From positions 26,304-90,303 of the forward strand of contig NZ_SACK01000012.1 in NCBI RefSeq assembly GCF_004005815.1: DNA of 64,000 nt. Reading direction: 5' to 3'. The number at the start of each line of letters is the position of its first letter. The stretch's first letter is position 1. The notes beneath the pieces are model-generated. The model saw only the letters and a list, made by a program, of their open reading frames with translations. It searched no databases and was not told where the DNA came from. The stretch comes from Mucilaginibacter limnophilus. GTDB taxonomy: Bacteria > Bacteroidota > Bacteroidia > Sphingobacteriales > Sphingobacteriaceae. Made by a program: the position numbers and the translations under genes. Below are positions 7,509 through 16,193 of this stretch, in pieces.

Positions 7509-8625
7509 TGCTTTTGTGTATTGCAACCCAGTAAATAACGTCCTTACCGCCTTCAACAGCGGTTACAGGCTGTACAGCGTTCTTAATCTTTGTACCGTCG
7601 CTAAAGTATAGCGTACCACGATCAAACCAAGCTCCCGAAGTACCTTTTGTATTGGTTAAGAAAGCACCGTAGCTTTCAACGTCTTTATCAGTAAAAGTAA
7701 TAACCGGCTTACCGTTTACATAAATCGCGTTTTTTGTAGAAGTAGCAATTTGTACATAGTTGCCATGGTTATCAAGGTAACTGTCGCTTGCTTCAACATA
7801 TTTATACGGCCCTAAGGTTGTTCCATCTGCTAACGCAATGTAAACATCATCGTTCAGCACAAAGTTATAAGCGTCCTGATCGGTTTTGGCATTATATTGA
7901 GTTGCAGGGATAATAACACCGCCTGTTTGTCCATTATCTGATATGATGAGCGTGGTAGCCATGCCCGGCAATTTACGTGTACCTTTTTCGGTGTAAAGGA
8001 AGGTGGTTATTTTATTAGTGTTTGGCTCCATTTTAATAACAAGGGCATAAAACTTCTTGGCTTTTTTATTATGACGCATGGTGCCTACAGTTGTCACCTT
8101 GCCGTAGCTTTTACCGTCAACCTCGAAAACGCCCGCTGATACATAGGATGTGCCGCTTACTTCTTCAAAGTCTTCGTTTTGCGAATGCGCGTCATAGCTG
8201 CGGTTCCAGTCGTCAAGTAAATGCACGGGCGGTTTATTGAACGGCCCCTGGCGTGTGCCGTTATCATACAGGTAGTAATCCCTGTCTTTATGCGTAACAG
8301 TTTTTACGTGTGCCCCGTCGGTTTTCAGGCTCAGGCTTACCTCACCGTAAACCAGGTATTCTTTATCCTGAAGGGTAAACAATTGTTTCCCATATTTTTC
8401 GATAGCGGCAGATGCAGGGACGGTTGATGAAGGTGAATTACCCTGAACATCACCGCCTTCGCTGGCATTGTCGGGGTTTTCGTTATTATCAGATGATGAG
8501 CTACCTACAACAGCTTTGGTTACAGCCCTTTCGGCTTTCTTCTTAAGTTTATTTAAAAACTGGGCTTGTGATGTGCCGGCAACAGCTAACAGCAATGCCG
8601 TACTTATTATTGTAATAGGTTTCAT
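7480..8625 (-). CDS. Exported protein of unknown function, shares N-terminal module with next gene
   Basis: 381 residues with a signal peptide ending GTSQAQ. The mature start FLNKLKKKAERAVTKAV is nearly the same as in the OmpA-type protein encoded just upstream (8650-9924). The rest consists of repeated short beta-rich units of about 45 residues with YxxxxDxSYLDNHGNY-like, KSYGKVTTVGT-like and TLYFSDGTKI-like strands, resembling a WG/beta-propeller-like repeat protein, but I do not recognise a named family. It lies 24 bases after the OmpA gene and overlaps the lytic-transglycosylase gene, so the three are likely one envelope operon. Confidence 0.7.
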   Translation of the reverse strand: MKPITIISTALLLAVAGTSQAQFLNKLKKKAERAVTKAVVGSSSSDNNENPDNASEGGDVQGNSPSSTVPASAAIEKYGKQLFTLQDKEYLVYGEVSLSLKTDGAHVKTVTHKDRDYYLYDNGTRQGPFNKPPVHLLDDWNRSYDAHSQNEDFEEVSGTSYVSAGVFEVDGKSYGKVTTVGTMRHNKKAKKFYALVIKMEPNTNKITTFLYTEKGTRKLPGMATTLIISDNGQTGGVIIPATQYNAKTDQDAYNFVLNDDVYIALADGTTLGPYKYVEASDSYLDNHGNYVQIATSTKNAIYVNGKPVITFTDKDVESYGAFLTNTKGTSGAWFDRGTLYFSDGTKIKNAVQPVTAVEGGKDVIYWVAIHKSNVYLCKKEI

Positions 8626-8649
8626 GTGTTAAGTTATATTATTTGGTGA

Positions 8650-9924
8650 TTAAAGTTTTATAAATTCAACCCGGCGGTTTTGAGCCTTTCCGGTTTCGGT
8701 AGTGTTACTGGCCAGCGGTTGGCTTGCACCTTTGCCTGCTACCTTTAGGCGTGCCGCGTCAATGCCGGCATTTACAAGGGTGTTTTTAACGCTTTCGGCA
8801 CGGGCAAGACTAAGCTTTTGATTTGCAGCAGCGTTGCCATCGCTGTCGGTATGGCCAATTATATTGATGTTTATTGAAGGATTATCTTTAAGTACAGCGG
8901 CAAGTTCAGTAAGTATGCCGTTTGACTCGGGCTTAATTGTAGCCGCATTTACATCGAACAGAATTCCGGAGGTGCTGAAACGGCCTTCGTTAACTAATTT
9001 GTTCCGCATATCTGCAGCACCTTGCGCCACTTTGATGTTGCTTACATAGATGCCGATCTGTTGGTTGGTATAGTTACTGCTGCCAAGCTGGAAAAACAAT
9101 TGGTTAAATATATCGGTGCCAGCAGGGAGTGCTTTTGGGGCATCAATTATCTTGTCACCCTCTATCCATAAACGCAAGCGTTCTTTTTGCGCCTGAAGAG
9201 ATACATGTACAATCTTTCCAAATTTCTTCGGAATGTCGTCATTAGATTTTACCGGACTACGGAAATAAGAGGAATAGCCATTATAACTCCCGATACGGAT
9301 ATTTGAGCGATCGGTACCGTTTGATACTTCTATTTTGAATGAACGGGAGCCCACCTGGTCGTTTAAAAACGAATTGTCGGCAACCGGTTTTTTGCCTGCG
9401 GCGATCATCCCAAAGAAAAATTCAGGGAATCCGTAGCCGTTTGATTTTAGGTCGAATATCACATCAAACTCCAACGTAAAGTTATCAGTTGATGCAAGGG
9501 CTTTGCCAGGAAGATAGACACCGTTCTGATCAAGGCGCATCCAGTTGCCTTCAAAATTATTAAGCTTGGTTACAGCGCCATTCCCGTTCGAGTTCCAGCC
9601 GGCAGGCAGTTCGCCAATTGATTCACCTTTAAAGCTATCGGTATAAATAAGATTTTGTCCCGGTATAAAATCGTATTTCTCGTATGACTGTAATGGAGTG
9701 CTTTGTGCCGCAGCCTCAGTTGTTTTTTGTTCAGCAGACGGTGTATTGGCGGGTGCAGGTTGTTCGGCTTGTTTCGGTTGCTTTTTAGGTGGAACGGTTT
9801 GTTCGTCAATGGCTTTATTAACCGCAGCCTCAGCTTTTTTCTTCAGCTTATTTAAAAACTGAGCGTTTGATGTTTGTGTACTGAAACATACCAGCACGAC
9901 AACAGGTAGGATGTAACGTTTCAT
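8650..9924 (-). CDS. OmpA-family peptidoglycan-binding exported protein
   Basis: 424 residues. Signal peptide ends TSNAQ. Then comes the basic amphipathic module FLNKLKKKAEAAVNKAI, a Pro/Ala/Gln-rich linker (about 45-80), a laminin-G/concanavalin-like beta domain (about 90-300, including RLWIEGDKIID), and a C-terminal OmpA domain (about 315-424). The OmpA domain has the diaminopimelate-binding signature NIIGHTDSDGNAAANQKLS and RVEF near the end. It should anchor to peptidoglycan from the periplasm. First gene of a probable three-gene leftward operon with the two following exported proteins. Confidence 0.85.
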   Translation of the reverse strand: MKRYILPVVVLVCFSTQTSNAQFLNKLKKKAEAAVNKAIDEQTVPPKKQPKQAEQPAPANTPSAEQKTTEAAAQSTPLQSYEKYDFIPGQNLIYTDSFKGESIGELPAGWNSNGNGAVTKLNNFEGNWMRLDQNGVYLPGKALASTDNFTLEFDVIFDLKSNGYGFPEFFFGMIAAGKKPVADNSFLNDQVGSRSFKIEVSNGTDRSNIRIGSYNGYSSYFRSPVKSNDDIPKKFGKIVHVSLQAQKERLRLWIEGDKIIDAPKALPAGTDIFNQLFFQLGSSNYTNQQIGIYVSNIKVAQGAADMRNKLVNEGRFSTSGILFDVNAATIKPESNGILTELAAVLKDNPSININIIGHTDSDGNAAANQKLSLARAESVKNTLVNAGIDAARLKVAGKGASQPLASNTTETGKAQNRRVEFIKL

Positions 9925-10066
9925 AAATTGTGATGGTTAAGCTTTTAGCTTTTATATAGCCATTGACGAAACCCTTTGTGTGAACGCTACACATGGTAAA
10001 AAATATTTTTAACTGGTAGTTGATTGGTGAGCCATTTTTGATCTTTTGGTGTTATGACCAAACGCA

Positions 10067-10096
10067 TAAAAAAAATACCCTGCAATTTCTGCAGGG
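10067..10096 (-). terminator. Terminator of the DUF4142 gene
   Basis: Minus strand: CCCTGCA (10096-10090) pairs with TGCAGGG (10084-10078) around a five-base loop, then a T-rich run (10077-10067). It lies 27 bases beyond the stop of the DUF4142 gene. Confidence 0.8.
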
Positions 10097-10122
10097 TGTT
10101 TATCTACCTATGTAATCGCAAC

Positions 10123-10647
10123 TTACGGATTTACAGTAGCGTTAAGTTCTTTTGCTTCTTCAAGGTGTGCCTTTAAAGTTGGCAGCTTAGCTTTAGCAAA
10201 AGCTCTTAATTCGTTATCATTTACTTGTATTGAAGCTTTTTCAAACAAAGCTACAGTTTGTTCATGAGAGGTAACCATCATGTTCATAAACGCTTTATCA
10301 AATGCAGCGCCCGTTAGGTTGGCTATTGAATTAAGCATTTGCTGGTGTTTTTCCATTAGCTGTGTGGGCATGTTCAAATCTTTGTTGTTCACAATTGCAG
10401 CAAGTTCAACAGTGGCTTTTGTATGGTCGGTAACCATATGTTCGCCGTAATGTTCAACAGCCTCATTATCGGCTTTTTGCTGTGCCATAGCGCCCGCCTG
10501 TACTTCAAGCATGTTACTGCTGGCAGCTTCGGTTACAAATTCCTGTTTTGCCATTACCATTTCGTCTTCTTTGTTATCGTCTTTACACGATTGGAATGCA
10601 AACATGCTTCCTGTAAGCATGATGAGTAGTAGTTTTGCCTTTTTCAT
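10123..10647 (-). CDS. DUF4142 family lipoprotein
   Basis: 174 residues. Lipoprotein leader (LTGSMFAFQSC, lipobox Cys about residue 20). The mature part is alpha-helical with the DUF4142 blocks FVTEAASSNMLEVQAGAMAQ and FDKAFMNMMVTSHEQTVALF, which carry the His and Glu/Asp residues of this ferritin-like four-helix fold. Members are common in soil Bacteroidota and Proteobacteria, often linked to stress; the biochemical role is unknown. It stands alone with its own terminator. Confidence 0.85.
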   Translation of the reverse strand: MKKAKLLLIMLTGSMFAFQSCKDDNKEDEMVMAKQEFVTEAASSNMLEVQAGAMAQQKADNEAVEHYGEHMVTDHTKATVELAAIVNNKDLNMPTQLMEKHQQMLNSIANLTGAAFDKAFMNMMVTSHEQTVALFEKASIQVNDNELRAFAKAKLPTLKAHLEEAKELNATVNP

Positions 10648-10919
10648 AAAGTTTTTTTTAGTAGTTTATTTATATAGCCAAAACATGTTCCATAAGCATA
10701 GGACGCTACCATAGTGCATTCAAATAAACCTTCAAGAAAATTAGTTTTCAGTATGGGCTTTTAGTAAGAAATATCTGAAGTAGTCGGATAATGGATACTA
10801 TATAATTTCCTACAACTATTTTTGGAATGGGTAAGTGATACTAATAGGATTGTTCTTATTATTAAACACAATGTATTAATTATTATCCAAAAAGAAATAA
10901 ATTTTCTTTTTATTTACAT

Positions 10920-11777
10920 TTAGCTATTAAAATCTTTTCGGTATTCCAAAGGCGTTTTCTTCATAATCTCTTTAAACTGTCGGTTAAAGTAAGAGATATT
11001 ATTATAGCCGCTTTCAAAACAGATCTGGTTAATATTGAAATTGTCTTCGAGCAGAAGGCCTGTGGCATGTGCAACTCTTACTTCGTTTACAAACTGAGAA
11101 AATGTTTTTTGGGTACGACGCTTAAAGTAGCGGCAAAATGCCGCGTCGTTCAGGCAGGCAAGCGAGGCCGCATCCCGGCTGTTTATATCCCCTTTGAAAT
11201 TATCCAGTACATACTTAAACACCAGTTCTATTTTAGATGGGTCGTTCTCCTTAAAAATGTTCTTTTGGGGTGATGATAATACCGGCGACAAGTTTTCTTT
11301 TGGCTGCGCCGACCACCGCTCAAGCAACTGCATCAGCGTGATGAAATTTTTTGTTTCCTGCCCCGAAACAAATTGCCTGAAAATATCCTGCAGCTTTTCA
11401 TCAGGAACAGTAAGTTTAATACCGGAATGAGCATCGTGCATCAGTTTTTTGATTTTGCGCATTTCGGGCCGATCAAAAAAATCTTTCCCCATGAAGTTCT
11501 CAGCAAACTGTACTACGATAGCCTGTGCGTTCTCATCGCTATTACTTGGACCGTTATGGAAAAAATGTGACAAACCCGGCCCAAAGAAGTACATATCACC
11601 CTCGTTGAAGTTCATTACACGGTTGCCCGCATATAATTTACCCGAGCTCTTTATAATCCACAGCAGTTCATACGCATGATGAAAATGGAACGGAGCAGTA
11701 AACTTCGGCAGGTCATGCCACTTAATGGCGAAGCTTGAGCTTGCTGCTGTTTCCAGTTCCTGGTAAGTAACTTTCAT
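10920..11777 (-). CDS. AraC-family regulator with cupin sensor
   Basis: 285 residues. The N-terminal cupin (about 10-150) shows FHFHHAYELLWIIKSSGK and MNFNEGDMYFFGPG. The C-terminal AraC domain (about 185-283) has two helix-turn-helix units, the second in INQICFESGYNNISYFNRQF followed by the family ending KTPLEYRKDF. It is divergent from the sugar-acid operon at 11915, so it is the likely local regulator; the ligand is probably a sugar or intermediate of that route. Its gene has the best promoter in the window. Confidence 0.88.
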   Translation of the reverse strand: MKVTYQELETAASSSFAIKWHDLPKFTAPFHFHHAYELLWIIKSSGKLYAGNRVMNFNEGDMYFFGPGLSHFFHNGPSNSDENAQAIVVQFAENFMGKDFFDRPEMRKIKKLMHDAHSGIKLTVPDEKLQDIFRQFVSGQETKNFITLMQLLERWSAQPKENLSPVLSSPQKNIFKENDPSKIELVFKYVLDNFKGDINSRDAASLACLNDAAFCRYFKRRTQKTFSQFVNEVRVAHATGLLLEDNFNINQICFESGYNNISYFNRQFKEIMKKTPLEYRKDFNS

Positions 11778-11825
11778 ATTGCCTATTGATACTTAAATAT
11801 GAGTGCTTCTATATAATGATGCTGC

Positions 11826-11856
11826 CAAATGTAAATATTGTATTAAAAATTGCAAA
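11826..11856 (-). promoter_or_regulatory. Promoter of the AraC-family gene
   Basis: Minus strand: TTTG (11856-11853), exactly 19 bases, then TACATTTG (11833-11826). This matches the Bacteroidota sigma consensus TTTG-N19-TAnnTTTG. The ATG follows about 48 bases downstream of the -7 element. Confidence 0.75.
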
Positions 11857-11887
11857 TATGGTGTTACTTATGCTTTTAATTATCCAA

Positions 11888-11895
11888 TAAGTTTG
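11888..11895 (+). promoter_or_regulatory. -7 element of the sugar-acid operon promoter
   Basis: TAAGTTTG matches TAnnTTTG, 19 bases before the ATG of the dehydratase. No TTTG is present at the -33 position, which fits a promoter needing an activator such as the divergent AraC protein. Confidence 0.5.
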
Positions 11896-11914
11896 ACTAT
11901 CATTTATAAACCTG

Positions 11915-13630
11915 ATGGATAATCAAAAATTAAGAAGCCAGGGTTGGTTTGGTAAAAGGGGTAAAGACGGGTTTATTTACCGTGCCTGGATGAAAAACCA
12001 GGGCATCCCGGGACATGAGTTGGCAGGTAAACCTGTTATCGGCATATGCAATACATGGTCAGAACTTACGCCATGTAACGCGCACTTTCGTGAACTGGCC
12101 GAATCGGTGAAACATGGCATTTACGAAGCCGGTGGTTTCCCGGTTGAGTTTCCGGTAATGTCATTAGGTGAAACGCTTATCAAGCCGACCGCCATGCTAT
12201 ACCGAAATCTTGCCAGCATGGATGTGGAGGAATCAATTAGGGCGAATCCGATTGATGGCGTGGTGCTGCTTTGCGGATGTGATAAAACTACACCTTCACT
12301 GGTTATGGGCGCGGCAAGTGTAAATATTCCTACCATCGTCGTATCCGGCGGACCAATGCTTACGGGTAAGTTCCGCGGAAAAGATATTGGTACATCTGAT
12401 GTTTGGCGCTTTTCGGAAGACAACCGTATGGGTATCATGAGCGATGAAGAGTTCTTGGTAGCAGAAGCCTGTATGGCACGCAGCCGGGGGCATTGCGCGG
12501 TAATGGGTACGGCATCTACAATGGCCTGTATGGTTGAATCTTTAGGATTATCACTGGCTGAAAATGCCGCCATTCCTGCTGCCGATTCGCGCCGCAAAGC
12601 ACTTGCGCATATGTCAGGCAGCCGCATTGTTGAAATGGTTAGGGAAGATCTGAAACTATCTGATGTACTTACCCGTCAGGCTTTTGAGAATGCCATTATG
12701 GTAAACGCTGCTATTGGCGGCTCAACCAACTTCATTATTCATTTACTGGCTATTGCAGCACGTATTGGTGTTGATTTAAACATGAATGATTTTGATACTT
12801 CTTTAAAAGGTATTCCGCTGCTTGCTAATCTGCAGCCATCAGGAAAGTACTTTATGGAAGATTTTTACTATGCCGGGGGCTTACCGGTGTTGATGAAAGA
12901 GTTGCAGCAGTTTTTACATAATGATACGATAACCGTAAGCGGTAAGCCGATTGACAAAAATTACGAAAACAGTATATGTTACAATAGCGATGTTATTGGT
13001 ACCATAGAAAAGCCGTTTAACCAGATAGCAGGCATTACCGTTTTACGGGGAAATATATGTGAGAACGGTGCCGTACTAAAACCATCTGCTGCGACACCAG
13101 AATTGATGGTACATACCGGCAGGGCTGTTGTGTTTGAGGATATTGAAGATTACAAAGCCAAAATCGACGATCCGGAGCTTGATGTTGACGGGAACAGTGT
13201 GCTCGTGCTTAAAAACTGCGGGCCAAAGGGCTATCCCGGCATGCCCGAGGTAGGCAATATGGCTATACCAACAAAACTGCTCGAAAAAGGCATTCACGAT
13301 ATGGTACGTATTTCCGACGGGCGCATGAGCGGTACAGGTTTTGGAACAGTGGTTTTACACGTTTCACCTGAAGCAGCAATTGGCGGTACACTTGCAATTA
13401 TCCAAAACGGCGATATAATCAAGCTTGATGTGCTTGCAGGTACCTTGAATGTTGATTTGACCGACGAGGAAATTGCTGAACGTAAGAGCAAATGGCAGCC
13501 GCGACATACAGTGAGCAGTCGAGGATATGTGCATTTGTACCAAACGCACGTTGAGCAGGCGCATCTTGGCGCCGATATGGACTTTTTAAAAGGCGGATCG
13601 GGAAGTAAAGTAACCAGGGATTCGCATTAA
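11915..13630 (+). CDS. IlvD/Edd-family sugar-acid dehydratase
   Basis: 571 residues. The [2Fe-2S] ligand cysteines of the pentonate dehydratase branch are seen: Cys54 (in ELTPCNAHF), Cys122 (in LLCGCDKTTP) and Cys194 (in SRGHCAVMGTASTMA). The C-terminal half has the lid/active-site block SDGRMSGTGFGTVVLH. The three-cysteine set and the catabolic neighbours favour an aldonate (arabonate, xylonate, fuconate or similar) dehydratase making a 2-keto-3-deoxy acid, rather than IlvD of branched-chain amino acid synthesis. It is the first gene of a five-gene operon; seven bases separate it from the first SDR. Confidence 0.87.
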   Translation: MDNQKLRSQGWFGKRGKDGFIYRAWMKNQGIPGHELAGKPVIGICNTWSELTPCNAHFRELAESVKHGIYEAGGFPVEFPVMSLGETLIKPTAMLYRNLASMDVEESIRANPIDGVVLLCGCDKTTPSLVMGAASVNIPTIVVSGGPMLTGKFRGKDIGTSDVWRFSEDNRMGIMSDEEFLVAEACMARSRGHCAVMGTASTMACMVESLGLSLAENAAIPAADSRRKALAHMSGSRIVEMVREDLKLSDVLTRQAFENAIMVNAAIGGSTNFIIHLLAIAARIGVDLNMNDFDTSLKGIPLLANLQPSGKYFMEDFYYAGGLPVLMKELQQFLHNDTITVSGKPIDKNYENSICYNSDVIGTIEKPFNQIAGITVLRGNICENGAVLKPSAATPELMVHTGRAVVFEDIEDYKAKIDDPELDVDGNSVLVLKNCGPKGYPGMPEVGNMAIPTKLLEKGIHDMVRISDGRMSGTGFGTVVLHVSPEAAIGGTLAIIQNGDIIKLDVLAGTLNVDLTDEEIAERKSKWQPRHTVSSRGYVHLYQTHVEQAHLGADMDFLKGGSGSKVTRDSH

Positions 13631-13636
13631 AATTTT

Positions 13637-14407
13637 ATGGCAGAACAAAAATTTAAAGGACAGGTTGCCATAGTAACGGGGGCTGGCAAAGGCATCGGCT
13701 ATGAAGTAGCCAGGCAACTGGCTTTACAAGGAGCCAATGTAATTGTTAACGACCGCGACCCGGAGTTGATACAAAAGGCATCTGCTAAACTTAATGCACT
13801 TGATGGCGGTAAAACATACCCGTTAGCAGGTGATGCGGGTGATATTAATATCATACAAAAATTGGTTGATGAGGCCGTTGCGCAATTTGGCAGGTTGAAT
13901 ATTGCAATTGCCAGCGCAGGTATCACACTTTTTGGAGATTTCCTTGAATACGGTAAGGAACCTTTTCAGGAAGTGCTGACTGTTAACCTGCAGGGAAGCT
14001 TTTTCCTGGCACAGCGCGCTGCAAAGCAAATGATCAGTCAACAAGCAGGCGGTAGAATATTATTCATGTCGTCGGTTACAGGCCATCAGGCACATAAAGA
14101 CCTCGCCGCCTATGGCATGACAAAGGCCGCGCTTGAAATGCTGGCTAAAAACCTCGTTATCGAACTGTCACAATATGGAATAACAGTAAATACTGTAGCG
14201 CCCGGCGCAACGCTTACCGAACGCACGCTGGAAGATGAAGACTATAAAAGTACCTGGGCGCGTATTACACCTATGGGCCGAGCTGGCAGGGTAGAAGATG
14301 TAGCCAATGCGGTGCTGTTTTTAGTATCACCGGAGTCGGAACATATAACCGGGCAGAACTTAATTGTAGATGGTGGCTGGACTGCGGTCAGCGTTTCCCC
14401 ATATTAA
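13637..14407 (+). CDS. SDR-family dehydrogenase, probably sugar 1-dehydrogenase
   Basis: 256 residues, classical short-chain dehydrogenase. TGAGKGIG (14-21) binds the cofactor, N-A-G-type motif ASAG near 92-95, catalytic Ser145/146, Tyr159 and Lys163 (YGMTK), and the C-terminal GQNLIVDGGW block. Asp39 after the second strand points to NAD. In oxidative sugar routes an SDR of this kind oxidises the free aldose to the lactone, or acts on the deoxy-keto acid; with two SDRs in the operon one may do each, but which does which cannot be decided here. Confidence 0.85.
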   Translation: MAEQKFKGQVAIVTGAGKGIGYEVARQLALQGANVIVNDRDPELIQKASAKLNALDGGKTYPLAGDAGDINIIQKLVDEAVAQFGRLNIAIASAGITLFGDFLEYGKEPFQEVLTVNLQGSFFLAQRAAKQMISQQAGGRILFMSSVTGHQAHKDLAAYGMTKAALEMLAKNLVIELSQYGITVNTVAPGATLTERTLEDEDYKSTWARITPMGRAGRVEDVANAVLFLVSPESEHITGQNLIVDGGWTAVSVSPY

Positions 14408-14441
14408 AAGCAATCAATCAACCATAAATATTAAAACAAAA

Positions 14442-15215
14442 ATGTTCAGACTGGATAACAAAGTTACCGTTATAACCGGAGGGGGTAGCGGCATCGGCCG
14501 GGCCATATCAACGGTGTTCGCGCAACAGGGCGCAAAAGTTTACATTTTAGATGTTGACGAAAAAGGCGCAGGCGAAACACTCGCTGATATCAGCTCAGAA
14601 GGTGCGGAAGCAGCATTTAAAAAGTGCGACATAACTTCGGCAACAGAAGTGGAAGAGATAATCAACACAATAGCCGCCGAGGCAGGCTCCATCAACATAT
14701 TGGTTAACAATGCCGGTATAGCACATGTTGGTAATCTCGAAAATACTTCTACTGAAGCTTTTGAAAGGCTGCTGAATGTTAACGTAAAAGGGATGCATCA
14801 CGTTTTGCTGGCTGCTATACAGCATCTTAAAAAGCAGGGCGGAGTGGTACTGAACATGGCGTCAATAGCCGCTTCGGTTGGCCTGGCCGACAGGTTTGGC
14901 TACAGTGTTACCAAGGCGGCGGTTAATGGCATCACACTATCAATCGCTAAAGATTATCTGAGCTATGGCATCCGCTGTAACTCAATTTCTCCGGCACGGG
15001 TACATACACCTTTTGTGGATGGCTTTATTTCAAAAAATTATCCAGGTAGAGAAAAAGAAATGTTCGACAAGCTTTCGGCGACTCAACCCATCGGTCGCAT
15101 GGCGAAACCGGTAGAAATTGCGTGGCTGGCACTTTACCTTTGTTCAGACGAAGCAAGCTTTATCACAGGTTGTGATTATCCTATTGATGGCGGATTTATT
15201 ACCTTAAACAGTTAA
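14442..15215 (+). CDS. SDR-family dehydrogenase, probably 2-keto-3-deoxy-acid dehydrogenase
   Basis: 257 residues from the ATG at 14442 (a longer frame overlapping the previous gene adds residues unlike any SDR start). TGGGSGIG cofactor loop (12-19), Asp37 for NAD, NNAG (89-92), catalytic Ser141, Tyr154 and Lys158, and CDYPIDGGF near the end. Resembles the dehydrogenases that oxidise 2-keto-3-deoxy-L-rhamnonate/fuconate to the 2,4-diketo acid, the substrate of the FAH-type hydrolase encoded next. Substrate is inferred from the neighbours. Confidence 0.84.
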   Translation: MFRLDNKVTVITGGGSGIGRAISTVFAQQGAKVYILDVDEKGAGETLADISSEGAEAAFKKCDITSATEVEEIINTIAAEAGSINILVNNAGIAHVGNLENTSTEAFERLLNVNVKGMHHVLLAAIQHLKKQGGVVLNMASIAASVGLADRFGYSVTKAAVNGITLSIAKDYLSYGIRCNSISPARVHTPFVDGFISKNYPGREKEMFDKLSATQPIGRMAKPVEIAWLALYLCSDEASFITGCDYPIDGGFITLNS

Positions 15216-15223
15216 TCTTAAAT

Positions 15224-16084
15224 ATGAAACTAATACGATACGGCGAAGCCGGAAAAGAGAAACCCGGTGTAATAATAGATGGCAAACGCTATGCTTTGCC
15301 TGGTTTTGAATACGATTATAACGAAGCATTTTTCGCCGATGGAGGTTTAGAGCGTTTGTCAACCTACATCAGTGTAAATAAAGAGAAGCTTGAAGAAATC
15401 AGTGATGAAGTGCGTTTAGGTTCTGCCGTTGCGCGACCTTCAAAAATTATTTGCATAGGTTTAAACTTCGCCGACCACGCCGCGGAATCGGGCGCGCAGG
15501 TGCCAAAAGAACCGGTTGTGTTCTTCAAAGCAACCTCGTCACTTGTTGGTCCTAATGATGATGTGATTATTCCACGTGGCAGTACAAAAACCGACTGGGA
15601 AGTAGAGCTTGCCGTTGTTATAAGCAAAAAAGCCAGCTATGTTGAAGAGGCAGAAGCCCTGGACTACGTTGCAGGTTATGTACTGCATAACGATTATAGC
15701 GAACGCGAGTACCAACTTGAGCGTGGCGGACAATGGGTAAAAGGAAAAAGCTGCGATACTTTTGCGCCGCTTGGTCCGTTTTTAGCTACGCAGGACGAGA
15801 TTGCCGATGTAAACAACCTGAAAATGTGGCTTACTGTTAATGGTAAAACTTATCAGGACGGTACAAGCGCTAACCTGATATTTAAAATCCCTTTCCTGAT
15901 AAGTTATTTAAGTCAGTTTATGACCTTACTTCCCGGTGATGTGATTTCTACCGGAACCCCTGCAGGTGTAGGATTAGGCATAAAGCCCGAACCTGTTTAT
16001 CTAAAAGCCGGTGATGTGGTTGAATTAGGTATTGAGGGTTTAGGTAGCTCAAAGCAAAATTTGGTTGCCTGGAGCAAAGGATAG
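15224..16084 (+). CDS. FAH-family hydrolase (2,4-diketo-3-deoxy-sugar-acid hydrolase type)
   Basis: 286 residues, fumarylacetoacetate hydrolase fold. Seen: ICIGLNFADHAAESG, PVVFFKATSSLVGP, and the metal-binding Glu pair plus Asp in TDWEVELAVVI and LHNDYSERE, then STGTPAGVGLG. In non-phosphorylative sugar pathways this family cleaves 2,4-diketo-3-deoxy acids to pyruvate plus a hydroxy acid. Position after two SDRs and a dehydratase fits that job. Related enzymes act on other diketo acids (acylpyruvases), and automated names such as ureidoglycolate lyase are common for it. Confidence 0.85.
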   Translation: MKLIRYGEAGKEKPGVIIDGKRYALPGFEYDYNEAFFADGGLERLSTYISVNKEKLEEISDEVRLGSAVARPSKIICIGLNFADHAAESGAQVPKEPVVFFKATSSLVGPNDDVIIPRGSTKTDWEVELAVVISKKASYVEEAEALDYVAGYVLHNDYSEREYQLERGGQWVKGKSCDTFAPLGPFLATQDEIADVNNLKMWLTVNGKTYQDGTSANLIFKIPFLISYLSQFMTLLPGDVISTGTPAGVGLGIKPEPVYLKAGDVVELGIEGLGSSKQNLVAWSKG

Positions 16085-16193
16085 TGTTTTAAGATTAGTG
16101 ATTAAAAGATACTAAGGGTAGCGTAGAGGACAGGATTAGATTTTAGAATTTACAGTTTATAATTTTACACTTAGTACTTAGCATTTTTCCATC

